This document shows positions 35,448 to 44,495 of a stretch of 64,000 bases of DNA, one piece after another. The notes beneath the pieces are model-generated. The model was given only the letters and a program-made list of their open reading frames with translations. It searched no databases and was not told the origin of the DNA. The translations under genes and the position numbers were made by a program. Source of the DNA: Hymenobacter sediminicola (lineage in GTDB: Bacteria; Bacteroidota; Bacteroidia; Cytophagales; Hymenobacteraceae); the NCBI RefSeq assembly GCF_014250515.1, contig NZ_CP060202.1, positions 3,283,001 to 3,347,000 on the forward strand. The letters run 5' to 3'. Positions within the stretch are counted from its first letter, which is position 1. Each line of letters opens with the position of its first letter.

Positions 35448-35595
35448 CGTCATGCTGAGCTTGTCGAAGCATCTCTACCGCCAAACTAACTCCTTCTTAT
35501 CGTACGATTTCCGCTCCATAGCCCAGGGTTTAAACCCTGGGCTGGTGAACCGTGCAACGAAGCGGTAGAGATGCTTCGACAAGCTCAGCATGACG
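35448..35595. repeat. REP-like inverted repeat pair, copy 3, with nested palindrome
   Basis: The outer arms begin CGTCATGCTGAGCTTGTCGA (35448) and end CAAGCTCAGCATGACG (35595), as in the copies at 4404 and 7541. Inside, at 35520-35543, lies a perfect 24-bp palindrome whose halves are AGCCCAGGGTTT and AAACCCTGGGCT, the same family as at 2111 and 2179. It sits between the efflux adaptor and the pump genes. Confidence 0.9.
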
Positions 35596-35621
35596 GCCTT
35601 TTGGCCCATTAAGCACAACCC

Positions 35622-38600
35622 ATGTTCAGTAAATTCATCCGCCGACCCGTGTTTGCCATCGTCATATCGGTGGTCATCATGTTCCTGGGCATTCTGGCTA
35701 TCAAGACGCTGCCCACGTCGCAGTTCCCCGAGATTTCGCCGCCGATGGTGATGGTGAGCACGGCGTATCCGGGCGCCAGCGCCAAGGTGCTCACCGAATC
35801 GGTGCTCATTCCGCTGGAGCAGGCCATTAATGGCGTGCCGGGCATGAAGTACATGACCTCCGACGCCGTATCGGCCGGCGAGGCCAACATTCAGATTGTG
35901 TTCAACCTGGGCACCGACCCCGAGCAGGCCGTGGTGAACGTGAACACCCGCATTGCGCAGGTGCTCAACCGCCTGCCGGTGCTGGTGCAGCGCGAGGGCG
36001 TGGTGGTGAACCGCGTGGTGCCCAACATGCTCATGTATGTCAACCTCTACAGCAAAGACAAGAATACCGATATGCGGTATCTCTTCAACTTTGCCGGGGT
36101 GAACATGCTGCCCGAAATCCAGCGCATTGATGGCGTGGGCCGGGCCAGCATCTTGGGCAGCCGCCAATACGCCATGCGCGTGTGGCTGAAGCCGGACCGC
36201 ATGCGGGCCTACAACCTGTCGGTGGACGACGTGATGGAAGCCCTCAACGACCAGAGCGTGATTGGCTCGCCGGGCCGCATCGGCCGCTCGGATGGCAAGG
36301 AGGCCTCGGCGCTGGAGTATGTGCTGACCTACAAGGGCCGCTTCAACGACGTGGAGGAGTACAAGAACGTCATCATCAAGGCCAACGCCAACGGCGAAAC
36401 GCTGCGCCTCAAGGACGTGGCCAACGTGGAGCTGGGCTCGGAGTTCTACGACATCTACTCCAACCTCGACGGCTACCCTTCGGCGGCCATCATGCTCAAG
36501 CAGACCTACGGTTCCAACGCCCTCGACGTCATCAAGAGCGTAAAAACCAAGCTGGAGGAGTTGAAGAAAACCATGCCTCCCGGCATGGACTACAAGATCA
36601 GCTACGACGTGTCGAACTTCCTCGACGCCTCCACCGAAAACGTAATTCACACCCTGCGCGACGCCTTTATTCTGGTGGCCCTGGTGGTGTTCCTGTTCCT
36701 GGGCGACTGGCGCTCCACGCTGATTCCGATTATTGCCGTGCCGGTGTCGTTGGTGGGCGCGTTCATGGCCATGCAGGCGTTCGGGCTCACCATCAACATG
36801 ATAACGCTGTTTGCGCTGGTGCTGGCCATCGGGATTGTGGTGGATGATGCCATTGTGGTGGTGGAAGCCGTGCACGCCAAGATGGAGGAAAAGCACCTCT
36901 CGCCCTACGGCGCGGTGCGCGAGGTAATCGGCGAAATCAGCGGGGCCATCATTGCCATTACCATCCTGATGACGGCCGTGTTTGTGCCGGTGGCGTTCAT
37001 GAGCGGGCCGGTGGGCATTTTCTACCGCCAGTTCTCGATTACCATGGCCGCCAGCATCGTCATTTCCGGCATCGTGGCCCTGACGCTGACGCCGGTGCTG
37101 TGCGCCATGATTCTGAAGAAGCACGACCCCAGCCACCCGAAGAAGAAAACGCCCATCAATCGGTTTATCGACTGGTTTAACCGTGGCTTCGAGCGCCTGA
37201 CCGGCCGCTACACCAACATCTTGGAAAAGGTGGTGGACCGCCGCGTGCTCACCTTCCTGGTACTGATTGCCTTCGGGCTGGGCATCTTCGGCATCTCCAC
37301 TACCCTGCCCTCGGGCTTCATTCCGGCCGAAGACCAGGGCATGATTTACGCCGTGCTCCAGACGCCGCCCGGCTCCACCCTGGAACGCACCAACGACCTG
37401 TCGCAACGCCTCCAAAAGCTGGCCGAGAAAGTGCCCGGCATCGAAAGCATTTCCACGCTGGCCGGCTACGAGATTCTGACCGAAGGCCGCGGCTCCAACG
37501 CCGGTACCTGCATCATCAGCCTCAAGCCCTGGAACGAGCGCAAGGAATCGGTGCACGACGTTATCATGTCCTTAGAAGAAAAGGCCAAGGAAATTCCCGG
37601 CGCGACCATCGAGTTCTTCGAGCCGCCGGCAGTACCGGGCTATGGCGCGGCCGGCGGCTTCCAGCTGCAGCTGCTCGATAAAACCGCCACCGGCGACTAC
37701 AAGGCCCTGGAAAAAGTGAACGAGGAGTTCATGGGCGAGCTGAAAAAGCGCAAGGAGCTGAGCGGCCTGTTTACCTTCTTCTCGGCCAACTATCCGCAGT
37801 ACGAGCTGCAGATTGACAACCAGCTGGCCATGCAGAAAGGCGTGAGCATCGGCAACGCCATGAACACGCTGAGCATCATGGTGGGCTCGACCTACGAGCT
37901 GGGCTTCATCAAGTACCAGCGCTTCTTCAAGGTGTTTGTGCAGGCTTCGCCCGAGTACCGCCGCCTACCCAAAGACATTCTGGACATGTGGGTGAAGAAC
38001 GACAAGGGCGAAATGGTGCCGATGTCGGCCTTCATGAAGATTGTGAAGGGCCAGGGCGCCAACGAAATCAACCGCTATAATATGTATCCCACGGCCTCCA
38101 TCCGCGGCGACGCGGCCCAGGGTTACAGCTCCGGCGAGGCCATTAAGGCGGTGCAGGAAGTGGCCGCCAAAACCCTGCCCCGCGGCTACGACATCGACTG
38201 GGGCGGCCTCTCAAAAGACGAAGTGGGCCGCGGCAACGAGGCCATCTACATCTTCCTGGTCGTGATTGTGTTCGTGTACCTGGTGCTGGCCGCGCAGTAT
38301 GAGAGCTTCCTGCTGCCGCTGTCGGTGATTCTGAGCTTGCCGGCCGGCATTTTCGGCTCCTTCCTGCTCATCAAAACCATGGGCCTGGCCAACAACATCT
38401 ACGCCCAGGTGGGCCTCGTGATGCTGGTGGGCCTGTTGGGCAAAAACGCCGTGCTGATTGTGGAGTTTGCGGTGCAGAAGCACGAGGAAGGCATGACAGT
38501 GCGCGAGGCGGCCATTGAGGGCGCAAAAGTGCGTTTTCGGCCCATCCTGATGACGAGTTTCGCCTTCATTGCCGGCCTGATTCCGCTGGTACTAGCCCAC

Positions 38601-38822
38601 GGCGCGGGCGCCATCGGCAACCGCACCATCGGCACGGCGGCGCTGGGCGGCATGCTGTTCGGCACCGTGTTCGGGGTGCTCATTGTGCCCGGCCTGTACT
38701 ACATCTTCGGCACCCTGGCCGCTGGCCGCAAGCTGATTCAGGACGAGAATGAGAACCCACTGTCGGAGTTCGAGCCCCATGTTATTGTTGAAGAAGAAGT
38801 TCCAAGTCACGCTCATGCTTAA
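35622..38822 (+). CDS. RND family efflux pump (HAE1/AcrB type)
   Basis: This 1066-residue proton-driven inner-membrane pump exports hydrophobic compounds. MFSKFIRRPVFAIVISVVIM is the standard RND start, and LPTSQFPEISPPMVMVSTAYPGA is the following periplasmic loop. The TM4 proton relay is GIVVDDAIVVVEAV. TM segments of the second half include GLLGKNAVLIVEFAV. The N- and C-terminal halves are both complete. The start follows the nested repeat, and its last codons overlap the TolC-like gene by 8 bp in the sequence ATGCTTAA, which suggests coupled translation. The substrate cannot be told from sequence. Confidence 0.96.
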   Translation: MFSKFIRRPVFAIVISVVIMFLGILAIKTLPTSQFPEISPPMVMVSTAYPGASAKVLTESVLIPLEQAINGVPGMKYMTSDAVSAGEANIQIVFNLGTDPEQAVVNVNTRIAQVLNRLPVLVQREGVVVNRVVPNMLMYVNLYSKDKNTDMRYLFNFAGVNMLPEIQRIDGVGRASILGSRQYAMRVWLKPDRMRAYNLSVDDVMEALNDQSVIGSPGRIGRSDGKEASALEYVLTYKGRFNDVEEYKNVIIKANANGETLRLKDVANVELGSEFYDIYSNLDGYPSAAIMLKQTYGSNALDVIKSVKTKLEELKKTMPPGMDYKISYDVSNFLDASTENVIHTLRDAFILVALVVFLFLGDWRSTLIPIIAVPVSLVGAFMAMQAFGLTINMITLFALVLAIGIVVDDAIVVVEAVHAKMEEKHLSPYGAVREVIGEISGAIIAITILMTAVFVPVAFMSGPVGIFYRQFSITMAASIVISGIVALTLTPVLCAMILKKHDPSHPKKKTPINRFIDWFNRGFERLTGRYTNILEKVVDRRVLTFLVLIAFGLGIFGISTTLPSGFIPAEDQGMIYAVLQTPPGSTLERTNDLSQRLQKLAEKVPGIESISTLAGYEILTEGRGSNAGTCIISLKPWNERKESVHDVIMSLEEKAKEIPGATIEFFEPPAVPGYGAAGGFQLQLLDKTATGDYKALEKVNEEFMGELKKRKELSGLFTFFSANYPQYELQIDNQLAMQKGVSIGNAMNTLSIMVGSTYELGFIKYQRFFKVFVQASPEYRRLPKDILDMWVKNDKGEMVPMSAFMKIVKGQGANEINRYNMYPTASIRGDAAQGYSSGEAIKAVQEVAAKTLPRGYDIDWGGLSKDEVGRGNEAIYIFLVVIVFVYLVLAAQYESFLLPLSVILSLPAGIFGSFLLIKTMGLANNIYAQVGLVMLVGLLGKNAVLIVEFAVQKHEEGMTVREAAIEGAKVRFRPILMTSFAFIAGLIPLVLAHGAGAIGNRTIGTAALGGMLFGTVFGVLIVPGLYYIFGTLAAGRKLIQDENENPLSEFEPHVIVEEEVPSHAHA

Positions 38823-40251
38823 GAAACGCATCTATCAAGGCCTGAGCGCAGCCCTGCTGACGCTGGCGGTGGGCGCGTGCAAAACGCCCGAGCTGGCCAC
38901 CAAGGCCGCCGGCCGGCCGGTGCCCATCAGTTACGCCACCAACACCACAGACAGCACGAACACCGCCCGCAACCAGTGGCGGCAGTTCTTCACCGACTCC
39001 AACCTCATCGGCCTCATCGATACGGCCCTGCAGCGCAACCAAGAGTTGAATATTTCGCTGCAGGAAATTCAGATTGCCCGCAACGAGGTCCAGATCCGCA
39101 AAGGTGAGTACCTGCCTTTTGTGGGCCTGGGCGTTAAGGCCGAAGCCGAGCGCCCCAGCCGCAACACCTTGCAGGGCGCCACCGAGGAAGCTATCCGCAT
39201 CCAATCCGACCACCGCAACCCCGACCCACTGCAGAACTACCAGATTGGGGCGTTTGCCAGCTGGGAAGTGGACATCTGGCACAAGCTGCGCAACGCTCGC
39301 AAGTCGGCCGCGCTGCGCTACCTGGCCACGGTGGAAGGCCGCAACTTCACCGTCACGAACCTGATTGGCGAAATTGCCGCCTCCTACTACGAGCTGCTGG
39401 CCCTGGACAACCAACTGGCCATCGTGCGCCAGAACATCGAGCTGCAAACCAACGCCCTGGAGCTGGTGAAGCTGCAGAAGGAGTCGGCGCGCACCACCGA
39501 GCTGGCCGTACAGCGCTTCGAGGCCCAGCTGCACAACACGCGCAGCCTGCAGTACGGCATCCAGCAGCGCATCACCGAAACCGAGAACCGCCTCAACTTC
39601 CTGGCCGGCCGCTACCCTCAGCCCATTACGCGCAACGCCGCCGCCTTCAACGAGCTGCTGCCCGCCCCGGTGCAGGCCGGCGTGCCGGCCCAGCTGCTGC
39701 AAAACCGCCCCGATATCAGACAGGCCGAGCAGCAGCTAGCCGCCGCCAAGCTGGATATCCAGATTGCGCGGGCCAACTTCTACCCAGCGCTGCGCATCAC
39801 GGGCGGGGCCGGTTTCGGGGCCTTCAAGCCCGGCCTGCTGTTCACCACGCCCGAGAGTATGCTGTACTCGTTGGCTGGTGATTTGGTGGCGCCGCTGGTG
39901 AACCGCAACGGCATCAAGGCCCTGTACGGCAACGCCAACGCCGTGCAGATTCAGGCCGCCTACAACTACGAGCGGACCATCCTGAACGCCTACGTGGAAG
40001 TAGCCAACCAGCTGGCCAGCATCAACAACCTGCAGCAGAGCTACAACGAAAAGGCGAAGGCCGTACTGGCCCTCAACCAGTCCACCAGCATTTCCAACAG
40101 CCTGTTCCGCTCCGCCCGCGCCGACTACACCGAAGTCCTCTTCACCCAGCGCGACGCCCTGGAATCCAAATTCGACCTCATCGAAACCCGGATGCAGCAG
40201 CTCAACGCCTCCGTAAACGTGTACCGCGCCCTCGGCGGCGGCTGGAGGTAG
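38815..40251 (+). CDS. TolC-like outer-membrane efflux lipoprotein
   Basis: This is the outer-membrane channel of the operon, a NodT/OprM-type lipoprotein of 478 residues. MLKKRIYQGLSAALLTLAVGAC is the signal with lipidation at Cys22. Two helical TolC repeats are visible (RNQELNISLQEIQIARNEVQ and RPDIRQAEQQLAAAKLDIQ, the second being the family-typical RPDI motif). I chose the ATG at 38815, which overlaps the pump stop by 8 bp, over a longer frame start at 38749 inside the pump gene. A strong terminator follows. Confidence 0.93.
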   Translation: MLKKRIYQGLSAALLTLAVGACKTPELATKAAGRPVPISYATNTTDSTNTARNQWRQFFTDSNLIGLIDTALQRNQELNISLQEIQIARNEVQIRKGEYLPFVGLGVKAEAERPSRNTLQGATEEAIRIQSDHRNPDPLQNYQIGAFASWEVDIWHKLRNARKSAALRYLATVEGRNFTVTNLIGEIAASYYELLALDNQLAIVRQNIELQTNALELVKLQKESARTTELAVQRFEAQLHNTRSLQYGIQQRITETENRLNFLAGRYPQPITRNAAAFNELLPAPVQAGVPAQLLQNRPDIRQAEQQLAAAKLDIQIARANFYPALRITGGAGFGAFKPGLLFTTPESMLYSLAGDLVAPLVNRNGIKALYGNANAVQIQAAYNYERTILNAYVEVANQLASINNLQQSYNEKAKAVLALNQSTSISNSLFRSARADYTEVLFTQRDALESKFDLIETRMQQLNASVNVYRALGGGWR

Positions 40252-40281
40252 GTCGGGAGGAAAAACCCTTCGCATAGATGC

Positions 40282-40330
40282 AAAAAAAAGCCTCCCCGTC
40301 ACGCAATTACGCGACGGGGAGGCTTTTTTT
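40282..40330. terminator. Terminator of the efflux operon
   Basis: AAAAAAAAGCCTCCCCGTC pairs with GACGGGGAGGCTTTTTTT around a 12-nt loop. It serves the efflux operon on the plus strand and recR on the minus strand. Confidence 0.9.
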
Positions 40331-40346
40331 AGCTTTTCCAGAGTAG

Positions 40347-40961
40347 TTACCGCGCCTGGCGCTGGCGCTCTACAATGGAGCGGCCCAGCGTAATTTCGTC
40401 GGCGTATTCCAGCTCGCCGCCCATCGGTATGCCGCGGGCAATGGTGCTGATGTGCACGCCTTCGAAGTCGCGGAGCTTGCGCGAGAGAAAAAAGGCGGTG
40501 GTGTCGCCTTCCATCGTGGGGCTGATAGCCAGAATAACCTCTTTCACTTCCGACTCGGGCGCGCCCATGCGGGCTACCAGCGAATCGATTTGCAGGTCGC
40601 TGGGGCCCACGCCTTCAATGGGTGAAATGACGCCCCCTAGCACGTGGTACGTGCCTTTGTACTGGCCCGTATTTTCGATGGCAATGACGTCGCGGATGTC
40701 CGACACCACGCACACCGTACTATGGTCGCGGAGCTTGTTGGCGCAGATAGTACACTCCGGCGTATCGGAAATATTGTGGCAGGTATCGCAGTAGCGAATC
40801 TCGAAGCGCATCTTGGCCAAGGCCTCTGCCAGCGTAGCCGTCGTATCGGCTTCGGCCTTCAGCAGGTGCAGCGCCAGACGCAGGGCCGTTTTCTTGCCTA
40901 CACCCGGCAGCTTTGACAGTTCGCCAACGGCATTTTCTATCAGTTTGGAGGGGAATTCCAT
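40347..40961 (-). CDS. recR: Recombination protein RecR
   Basis: RecR acts with RecF/RecO to load RecA at gaps. The 204-residue protein has a helix-hairpin-helix region ([17 protein letters not shown], 18-34), a C4 zinc finger (C58-x2-C61...C70-x2-C73) and a Toprim domain beginning [19 protein letters not shown]. The order and length match RecR. It is on the minus strand, convergent with the efflux operon, and 78 bp from clpS, which lies upstream on the same strand. Confidence 0.96.
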   Translation of the reverse strand: MEFPSKLIENAVGELSKLPGVGKKTALRLALHLLKAEADTTATLAEALAKMRFEIRYCDTCHNISDTPECTICANKLRDHSTVCVVSDIRDVIAIENTGQYKGTYHVLGGVISPIEGVGPSDLQIDSLVARMGAPESEVKEVILAISPTMEGDTTAFFLSRKLRDFEGVHISTIARGIPMGGELEYADEITLGRSIVERQRQAR

Positions 40962-41039
40962 CTAGTTGGTAGTGAGTAAGGATGGTTGCCTACTGGGTAC
41001 GCTGACGCCTGAACGGCAACAATCAACCTGCAGCAACCA

Positions 41040-41321
41040 TTAGAGTACGTCGGCCGAGATGCCTCGGTCGTGGATGGCGGTGCACATGCCGGCCAACTCA
41101 TCGAACGTGCCATGCTTTACGGTGCACTGGCCTTTATAATGAATAAGCAGCGTACACTGTTCCGCCTGTTCCGGCTCGTGGCCGCACACATCAATCAGGG
41201 TTTTGATGACGTGGTCGAACGTATTGACGTCATCATTGTACACGATTAGGTCGCGCACGTCGGTGGTTTCTTCCAGGAGCAGAACGTCCTCGTCGTACTC
41301 GATTTGCGGTTTGCTGTTCAT
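41040..41321 (-). CDS. clpS: ATP-dependent Clp protease adaptor ClpS
   Basis: ClpS delivers N-end-rule substrates to ClpAP. The 93-residue protein has the binding site residues in LIVYNDDVNTFDHVIKTL (residues 25-42), including Asn and Asp that hold the substrate N-terminus, and HYKGQCTVKHGTFDELAGM further on. I chose the ATG at 41321 (MNSKPQIEYD) since the longer frame to 41666 crosses the start region of the next gene and has no similarity. ClpA is not nearby. The 219-bp gap to the peptidase gene looks empty otherwise. Confidence 0.92.
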   Translation of the reverse strand: MNSKPQIEYDEDVLLLEETTDVRDLIVYNDDVNTFDHVIKTLIDVCGHEPEQAEQCTLLIHYKGQCTVKHGTFDELAGMCTAIHDRGISADVL

Positions 41322-41540
41322 GGCACAAAAATACGGAAAAGCGAGCAGAAAGCCGGGTTTTCCTGGCCCGGCCGGCCTACTATAACCCCCTGAAAGGCTG
41401 AATCGTTTCGGGCAGTGCCAGGAAAAAACAGCGGGCTGCAACTGCGCGGCTGCTCGTCCGTCGTTGGCAGCAGAACCAGCCTCCTGCTCCCGAAATCTGC
41501 CGTAATTTCGGCATTCGTTTCCTCCACCTTTTTCCGTTTC

Positions 41541-43718
41541 ATGCTTCACTCCTCTTCTCGCCGGCCGCTGCTTCCGCTGCTGGTGCTCCTTTTGGCGCAA
41601 CTGCCGGCCCTGGCCCAGCAGAAACGCCTGACCATGGAAGATGCCTTCCTCAACCGCAGCCTGCAACCCGAAAATCTACGTCAGCTCACCTGGATTCCGG
41701 GTTCCAAAGACGAATACAGCTACCTGCGCACGGTGGGTGGCCAGGAAGAAGTGGTGCGCGGCACGGCGGGCGGCCAGGCTACGGCCGTCATTTCGTTGGG
41801 CGAGCTAGGCCAGGCGCTGCAGGCGGCTGGTGCCCCCGCCGTGAAGGCCTCGGCGTTTCCGGCTGTTACGTGGGTTAATCCGCAAAGCCTGCTTGTTACG
41901 CGCATCAACAAGGTGTACCGCATAGATGCAGTCACCAAGCAGGCCAGCGCAGTATTTGGTTATGATGCCGCCGCCGAAAACGTGGAAATGGACCCTACCA
42001 AAACGCGCGTGGCCTATACCAAAGACCAGAACCTGTACATCTCGGCGGCGGGCCGCGAAAACGAGGCCGTAACGCAGGAAACCAATCCGGCCATCGTGAA
42101 CGGGCAGGCCGCGCACCGCTCGGAATTCGGCATCACGAAAGGCACGTTCTGGAGCCCCACCGGAAGCAAGCTGGCCTACTACCGCATGGACCAGACCATG
42201 GTGACGGACTATCCGCTGGTAGACGTGTCCTCGACACCGGCGCAGCAGAAAGCCATCAAATACCCCATGGCCGGCGACAAAAGCCACGAGGTGACGCTGG
42301 GCGTGTATGACCTTGTTTCGCGCAAAACCGTGTTTCTGCAGACTGGTGAGCCAAAGGAGCAGTACCTGACCAACATCAGCTGGAGCCCCGACGAGAAAAG
42401 CATTTATATAGCGGTGCTCAACCGGGGCCAGAGCCAGATGAAGCTGAACCAGTACGATGCGGGCAGCGGCGCCTTTGTGAAGACGCTGTTTGAGGAGAAA
42501 TCCGACAAGGACTTTGTGGAGCCGCTGCACGAGCTGGAGTTTGTGTCCGGCCGCCCCGACCAGTTTCTGTGGCGCAGCCAGCGCGACGGCTACGAGCATA
42601 TCTACCTCTACAGCACCAGCGGCAAGCTGCTGCGCCAGCTCACGAAAGGCAGCTGGCAGGTAACCGACGTGCTGGGCTTTGCCGATAACAACCGCGAAGT
42701 AGTGTTCCAGAGCACGGCCGCCAGCCCCATGCAGCGCCGCATCTACGCCGTGAAACTAAGCGGCGGCAAAGTGCGCGAAATCACGCGCGAAGCCGGCACG
42801 CACACCGCCACCCTCAGCCCCGGCGGCAAGCAGCTGCTCGACGTGTTCAGCAACACCACTACCCCGCGCATTGTCCGCACGGTGAACGTGGCCGATGGCA
42901 AAACCCAGCAGACGCTGCTTACGGCCCCCAATCCGCTGACGGAATATCAGCTCGGCGAAACTAAGCTCGTCACCATCAAGGCCGCCGATGGCACCACCGA
43001 CCTCTACGGTCGCCTGACCACGCCGCCCAATTTCGACCCGGCCAAAAAGTACCCCACGGTGGTGTACCTCTACGGCGGCCCGCACGTGCAGCTCGTCACG
43101 GATTCGTGGCTGGGCGGCGGCAACCTTTGGATGCAGCTGATGGCGCAGAAAGGCTACGTAGTGTTTACTGTCGATTCGCGGGGCAGCGGCAACCGGGGCT
43201 CGGTGTTTGAGCGCGCCACGTTCCGCCAGCTTGGCACCGTAGAAATGGCCGACCAGCTTAAGGGCGTCGACTACCTCAAAACCCTGCCCTATGTAGACCA
43301 AGCCCGCATGGGCATCCACGGCTGGAGCTTCGGCGGCTTCATGACCACGACCATGATGACGCGCAGCCCCGGCACGTTCAAAGTAGGCGTGGGCGGCGGC
43401 CCGGTGATTGACTGGCGCATGTATGAAATCATGTATACGGAGCGCTACATGGACACGCCCCAGGAAAACCCCGAAGGCTACCAAAAGGCCAATCTGCTCA
43501 ACTACGTGGATAAGCTGCAGGGCAAGCTCTTGCTCATTCACGGCACCGTCGACGATGTGGTGGTGTGGCAGCACAGCCTCGACTACCTCAAAACGGCTGT
43601 TGATAAGGGCGTGCAGCTCGACTACTTCGTGTATCCCGGCCACCCACACAACGTGAGCGGCAAAGACCGGGTGCACCTCTACAACAAAATCACGCAGTAC
43701 TTCGACGAGAAGTTGTAG
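41541..43718 (+). CDS. S9 family (dipeptidyl peptidase IV type) secreted peptidase
   Basis: This 725-residue serine peptidase starts with a signal peptide (LLPLLVLLLAQLPALAQQ). An N-terminal beta-propeller (many short repeats to about 480) covers the C-terminal alpha/beta-hydrolase domain. The nucleophile lies in GIHGWSFGGFMTT, the aspartate in HGTVDDVVVW and the histidine in YPGHPHNV. It removes N-terminal dipeptides with proline or alanine at position two, probably in the periplasm or at the outer membrane. The start is the ATG at 41541; the frame from 41415 would lack a signal. A terminator lies after it. Confidence 0.9.
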   Translation: MLHSSSRRPLLPLLVLLLAQLPALAQQKRLTMEDAFLNRSLQPENLRQLTWIPGSKDEYSYLRTVGGQEEVVRGTAGGQATAVISLGELGQALQAAGAPAVKASAFPAVTWVNPQSLLVTRINKVYRIDAVTKQASAVFGYDAAAENVEMDPTKTRVAYTKDQNLYISAAGRENEAVTQETNPAIVNGQAAHRSEFGITKGTFWSPTGSKLAYYRMDQTMVTDYPLVDVSSTPAQQKAIKYPMAGDKSHEVTLGVYDLVSRKTVFLQTGEPKEQYLTNISWSPDEKSIYIAVLNRGQSQMKLNQYDAGSGAFVKTLFEEKSDKDFVEPLHELEFVSGRPDQFLWRSQRDGYEHIYLYSTSGKLLRQLTKGSWQVTDVLGFADNNREVVFQSTAASPMQRRIYAVKLSGGKVREITREAGTHTATLSPGGKQLLDVFSNTTTPRIVRTVNVADGKTQQTLLTAPNPLTEYQLGETKLVTIKAADGTTDLYGRLTTPPNFDPAKKYPTVVYLYGGPHVQLVTDSWLGGGNLWMQLMAQKGYVVFTVDSRGSGNRGSVFERATFRQLGTVEMADQLKGVDYLKTLPYVDQARMGIHGWSFGGFMTTTMMTRSPGTFKVGVGGGPVIDWRMYEIMYTERYMDTPQENPEGYQKANLLNYVDKLQGKLLLIHGTVDDVVVWQHSLDYLKTAVDKGVQLDYFVYPGHPHNVSGKDRVHLYNKITQYFDEKL

Positions 43719-43734
43719 CGCTTGAATTTTACCA

Positions 43735-43771
43735 GAAAAAGCCGCTGACTTCCTCGTTAGCGGCTTTTTTC
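43735..43771. terminator. Terminator after the S9 peptidase gene
   Basis: GAAAAAGCCGCTGAC pairs with GTTAGCGGCTTTTTTC around a 6-nt loop, ending in T6. Confidence 0.8.
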
Positions 43772-43910
43772 TTGCCCTGGGCCCCGACGCCACTTTGCCT
43801 TCACTCATAGTTTGCTGAACCAGAAAAACGGCCTGCGCTGCTCATCCAAATTCTGGGGGCTGCGTTTGTACCTCTACTTTTAGCTTCTCATCCGTAGCTC
43901 CGCGCTTCCC

Positions 43911-44468
43911 ATGCCCGTTCCGTCCGCCGAATTCAAAAAAGCCCTCAAACGCCTGCCCGATGCCGAAAAGGAGAAACTGCTACTGCGGGCCGTACGTCGC
44001 GACGCGGAGCTGTACGAAACCTTCGTGTTTGAGCTGCTCCCGGATGTGACAACCGAGCAAGTGTATGAGCAGGCCGCCGACCGGATTCATGAGCTGTTCA
44101 ATGTGGCCGTGACGGGGCGCCTGCTCAACCGCAGCCTCAACAAGGCGCTGGGCAAAGCGGTGAAGGAAACCGCCCGCGCCCGCCGCATCACCAAAGACAA
44201 GCGCCTGGAAATCGACCTGAACCTGTACGCGCTGCGCCTGATCTTCGATAACTACACCGGCCAGTTCGACTCGCCATACGCGGGCTTCTTTACTAGCACT
44301 GCTCGCCTTGCAGCGCGCACCACGCAGCTGGTGCTCACGTCCCTGCACGAAGACCTGTGGCTGGAGTACAAGCCGGAGCTCGACGACTTTCTAACGCAAC
44401 TGCACGGCCGCAGCAAAAGTCGCAGCCTGAAATTTGAGCTACCCCGCGAGCTGGTGCTGCCAGATTAA
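43911..44468 (+). CDS. Conserved hypothetical protein, all-helical
   Basis: The 185-residue product is mostly helical, with no signal peptide or membrane helix. It starts MPVPSAEFKKALKRLPDAEK and carries a strongly charged segment, ARARRITKDKRLEIDLNLY, near 95-113. It ends in LKFELPRELVLPD. I know no family. Basic and acidic residues alternate, which suits a soluble cytoplasmic protein. It is 27 bp upstream of the EF-hand-like lipoprotein gene, so the two may share a transcript. Confidence 0.7.
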   Translation: MPVPSAEFKKALKRLPDAEKEKLLLRAVRRDAELYETFVFELLPDVTTEQVYEQAADRIHELFNVAVTGRLLNRSLNKALGKAVKETARARRITKDKRLEIDLNLYALRLIFDNYTGQFDSPYAGFFTSTARLAARTTQLVLTSLHEDLWLEYKPELDDFLTQLHGRSKSRSLKFELPRELVLPD

Positions 44469-44495
44469 TAGTTTCTTGCGGGAAATATCTCCTCT

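Noticed and set aside
4404..35595. CRISPR array or insertion sequences
   Set aside because: The repeats are dispersed, in inverted pairs, without spacers of equal length and without transposase genes nearby.
35475..37556. A long minus-strand frame of about 690 codons opposite the RND pump
   Set aside because: It is His/Val-rich, has no domain, and mirrors the plus-strand pump gene, as is usual in GC-rich coding DNA.
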